NCBI RefSeq assembly: GCF_032401055.1
Contig: NZ_CP135529.1
Span: forward strand, 1-64,000
Origin: Tardiphaga sp. 709
GTDB lineage: Bacteria; Pseudomonadota; Alphaproteobacteria; Rhizobiales; Xanthobacteraceae
Reading direction: 5' to 3'
Length of the DNA stretch: 64,000 nucleotides
The position numbers and the translations under genes are program-made. Shown piece by piece: positions 61,965 through 64,000 of the stretch. Under the pieces are notes generated by a model. That model was given only the letters and a program-made list of their open reading frames with translations. It made no database searches and was not told where the DNA came from. The stretch's first letter is position 1, and the number at the start of each line of letters is the position of its first letter.

Positions 61965-62137
61965 TCGAGGCTGGGGGTAACGTGGCCGATGGGCAACGTC
62001 TTGGAATGAAATTAGAATTGCAGCGCGAAAGGTCGTTTGCCAGTCAGGTAAAATTGGCTACAAGCTGGGCCACTAAAGGGATTCTGTCAGACCGTAGGGG
62101 TGCGGGCTGGCGATGGAATGATAAGGGCGCTTTGCGC

Positions 62138-64000
62138 ATGATTTTTGGTTTGCGGGGTTTCCGGGGCGGCCTTCTTGCTGCTTCGATCTTGGTCGCCATG
62201 CCGGTCGCCGTTACGGCGACTGCTGCGCTCGTTTCTTCGACTGCCGTGGCTCAGACCGCCGCTTCGATTGTTGTTGAAGGCAATCGTCGCGTGGATGTGG
62301 AGACCATCCGCTCCTATTTCCGTCCCGGCCCGAGCGGCCGGCTGGATCAGGGCACCATCGATGACGGCCTCAAGTCGCTCATCGAGACCGGGCTGTTCCA
62401 GGATGTGAAGATCAATCAGGCCGGTGGCCGTCTGGTCGTCAGCGTCGTTGAAAACCCTGTCATTGGCCGTATCGCCTTCGAAGGTAACAAGAAGGTCAAG
62501 GACGACCAGCTGAACGCCGAAGTGCAGTCGAAGCCGCGCGGGACGTTGTCGCGCCCGATGGTGCAGGCCGACGCCCAGCGCATCTCCGAAATCTATCGTC
62601 GCTCCGGCCGTTATGACGTCAGCGTCGTTCCGGAATTCATCGAGCAGCCGAACAACCGCGTCGACCTGATCTTCACGATCAACGAAGGCGCGAAGACCGG
62701 CGTGAAGTCGATCCAGTTCATCGGCAACAACTATTACTCGTCCTACCGTCTCAAGGACGTCATCAAGACCCGTGAATCGAACCTCCTGAGCTTCCTGGCT
62801 TCGGGCGATATCTATGATCCGGACCGCATCGAAGCCGATCGCGACCTGATCCGTCGCTATTACCTGAAGAACGGCTTCGCCGACGTTCAGGTCGTTGCCG
62901 CGCTCACCGAATACGACCCGAACCAGAAGGGCTTCCTAGTCACCTTCAAGATCGAAGAAGGCCAGCAGTACCGCGTGTCGTCGGTCGATTTCTCGTCCAC
63001 CATTCCGCAGTTCGATCCCAACTCGCTGCGCAGCTTCTCGCGTGTCGGCGTCGGTTCGCTTTACAACGCGGAAGCGCTGGAGAAGTCGGTCGAGGAAATG
63101 CAGATCGAAATGTCCCGCCGCGGCTACGCCTTTGCCGTCGTGCGTCCGCGTGGCGATCGCAATTTCGAATCTCACACCGTCACCATCGGCTTCTCGGTGG
63201 AAGAGGGGCCGCGCGTCTATATCGAGCGCATCAATGTGCGCGGCAACACGCGTACCCGTGACTATGTCATCCGCCGCGAATTCGATCTCGCCGAAGGCGA
63301 CGCCTATAACCGCGCGCTGGTTGATCGTGCCGAACGCCGCCTGAAGAACCTCGACTTCTTCAAGAGCGTGAAGGTGACGACCGAGCCCGGATCGTCCAGC
63401 GATCGCGTGATCCTGGTGGTCGATCTGGAAGAAAAATCCACCGGCGACTTCTCGGTCTCGGGCGGCTACTCGACCACCGACGGTGCGCTCGGCGAAGTCA
63501 GCGTCTCGGAACGTAACTTCCTCGGTCGCGGTCTGTTTGCGAAGGCATCGGTTCAGTACGGCCAGTATGCCCGTGGCTACTCGCTGTCCTTCGTCGAGCC
63601 TTACCTGCTCGACTACCGCGTGGCGCTCGGCCTCGATTTTTATCAGCGTGAGCAGCTGTCCAACAGCTACATCTCGTACAACACCAAGACGCTCGGCTTC
63701 AGCCCGCGCCTCGGTTTCCAGCTGCGTGAAGATCTCGCGCTGCAGCTGCGCTATTCCGTCTATCAGCAGCAGATTTCGCTCCCGGCGACGTTGAGCAACT
63801 GTAACAACCTGCCAGGCAGCCCAACTGCGACCAACACTCCCGGTTATTTGAATTCACTGTTCCCGGGTTCTGTTGACCCAGCCAATGCCAACACGTGGGG
63901 TTGTTACGCCGATGGCGAGTCGTCTCTGCCAGTTCGCCGCGAACTGGCCAGCGGCAAGACGCTGACCTCGGCGCTCGGCTACACGCTGAACTACAACACG
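62138..64000 (+). CDS. bamA: outer-membrane protein assembly factor BamA, 3' end outside window
   Basis: 621 codons visible. ATG 62138 gives a signal peptide (FRGGLLAASILVAMPVAVTA, cleavage likely near AQTAA), then POTRA repeats beginning ASIVVEGNRRVDVETIRSYF and continuing to about residue 420, then the beta-barrel start with FSVSGGYSTTDGALGEVSVSERNFLGRGLFAKASVQYGQY. The same frame is open upstream to ATG 62006 and to ATG 61961, which overlaps the rseP stop (ATGA); those starts would put a 44- or 59-residue extension before the signal peptide. The reading frame continues past the window edge. Confidence 0.92.
   Translation, partial: MIFGLRGFRGGLLAASILVAMPVAVTATAALVSSTAVAQTAASIVVEGNRRVDVETIRSYFRPGPSGRLDQGTIDDGLKSLIETGLFQDVKINQAGGRLVVSVVENPVIGRIAFEGNKKVKDDQLNAEVQSKPRGTLSRPMVQADAQRISEIYRRSGRYDVSVVPEFIEQPNNRVDLIFTINEGAKTGVKSIQFIGNNYYSSYRLKDVIKTRESNLLSFLASGDIYDPDRIEADRDLIRRYYLKNGFADVQVVAALTEYDPNQKGFLVTFKIEEGQQYRVSSVDFSSTIPQFDPNSLRSFSRVGVGSLYNAEALEKSVEEMQIEMSRRGYAFAVVRPRGDRNFESHTVTIGFSVEEGPRVYIERINVRGNTRTRDYVIRREFDLAEGDAYNRALVDRAERRLKNLDFFKSVKVTTEPGSSSDRVILVVDLEEKSTGDFSVSGGYSTTDGALGEVSVSERNFLGRGLFAKASVQYGQYARGYSLSFVEPYLLDYRVALGLDFYQREQLSNSYISYNTKTLGFSPRLGFQLREDLALQLRYSVYQQQISLPATLSNCNNLPGSPTATNTPGYLNSLFPGSVDPANANTWGCYADGESSLPVRRELASGKTLTSALGYTLNYNT

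Overview
The window is a chromosomal core region of an alphaproteobacterium, most likely of the Nitrobacteraceae (Bradyrhizobium, Rhodopseudomonas, Afipia, Tardiphaga and relatives). Evidence: high GC, the collinear order tig-clpP-clpX-lon-HU, a 14-gene nuo operon followed directly by a biotin ligase and RNase J, glnBA with a sigma-54 promoter, a ribosomal protein S2 with a C-terminal helix-hairpin-helix tail, DUF3551/DUF3072/DUF1467 proteins, and dispersed palindromes typical of these genomes. I see no insertion sequence, prophage, integrase or CRISPR array.

Layout. 1-8.4 kb: metY (cut by the left edge), a CoA-binding protein, an enoyl-CoA hydratase-like protein and a hotdog thioesterase, then rplM-rpsI with a clear terminator, a membrane diguanylate cyclase, several small proteins and an AI-2E-family permease. 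8.4-13.6 kb: glnB-glnA (minus strand) behind a sigma-54 promoter, the bifunctional NAD(P)HX repair enzyme, and a Tat-exported cupredoxin-fold protein without copper ligands. 13.7-25.3 kb: tRNA-Leu, trigger factor, ClpP, ClpX, Lon (protein folding and quality control), a GFA-type protein, tRNA-Val, a luxR-luxI quorum-sensing pair with a coupled small gene, peptidase T, HU and tRNA-Asp. 25.4-26.4 kb: DUF3072 protein divergent from two overlapping small helical proteins behind a perfect LexA box. 26.4-45.8 kb: complete complex I operon nuoA-N, interrupted by an FkbM-type methyltransferase (between nuoD and nuoE) and a small membrane protein (between nuoE and nuoF), then birA, RNase J, methylmalonyl-CoA epimerase and two small membrane proteins. 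45.8-46.3 kb: a gap with three strong terminators and a possible 27-codon gene. 46.3-54.2 kb: proS, lolC, lolD, a secreted DUF3551 protein, a 32-codon membrane protein behind two LexA boxes, and dnaE. 54.3-64 kb: rpsB-tsf-pyrH-frr-uppS-cdsA-dxr-rseP-bamA, the conserved translation/isoprenoid/envelope cluster; bamA runs off the right edge.

Most interesting: two loci carrying perfect alphaproteobacterial SOS operators (GTTC-N7-GTTC) in front of tiny uncharacterised proteins. One (50406-50504) is a 32-residue single-span membrane protein that resembles, in size and regulation, the Caulobacter SOS division inhibitor SidA. The other (25760-26148) is a pair of overlapping small helical proteins that may be read from a leaderless SOS mRNA. 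Also notable are the luxI gene, whose ribosome-binding site lies inside a terminator-like hairpin, and the small antisense-orientated gene candidate at 45908-45991.
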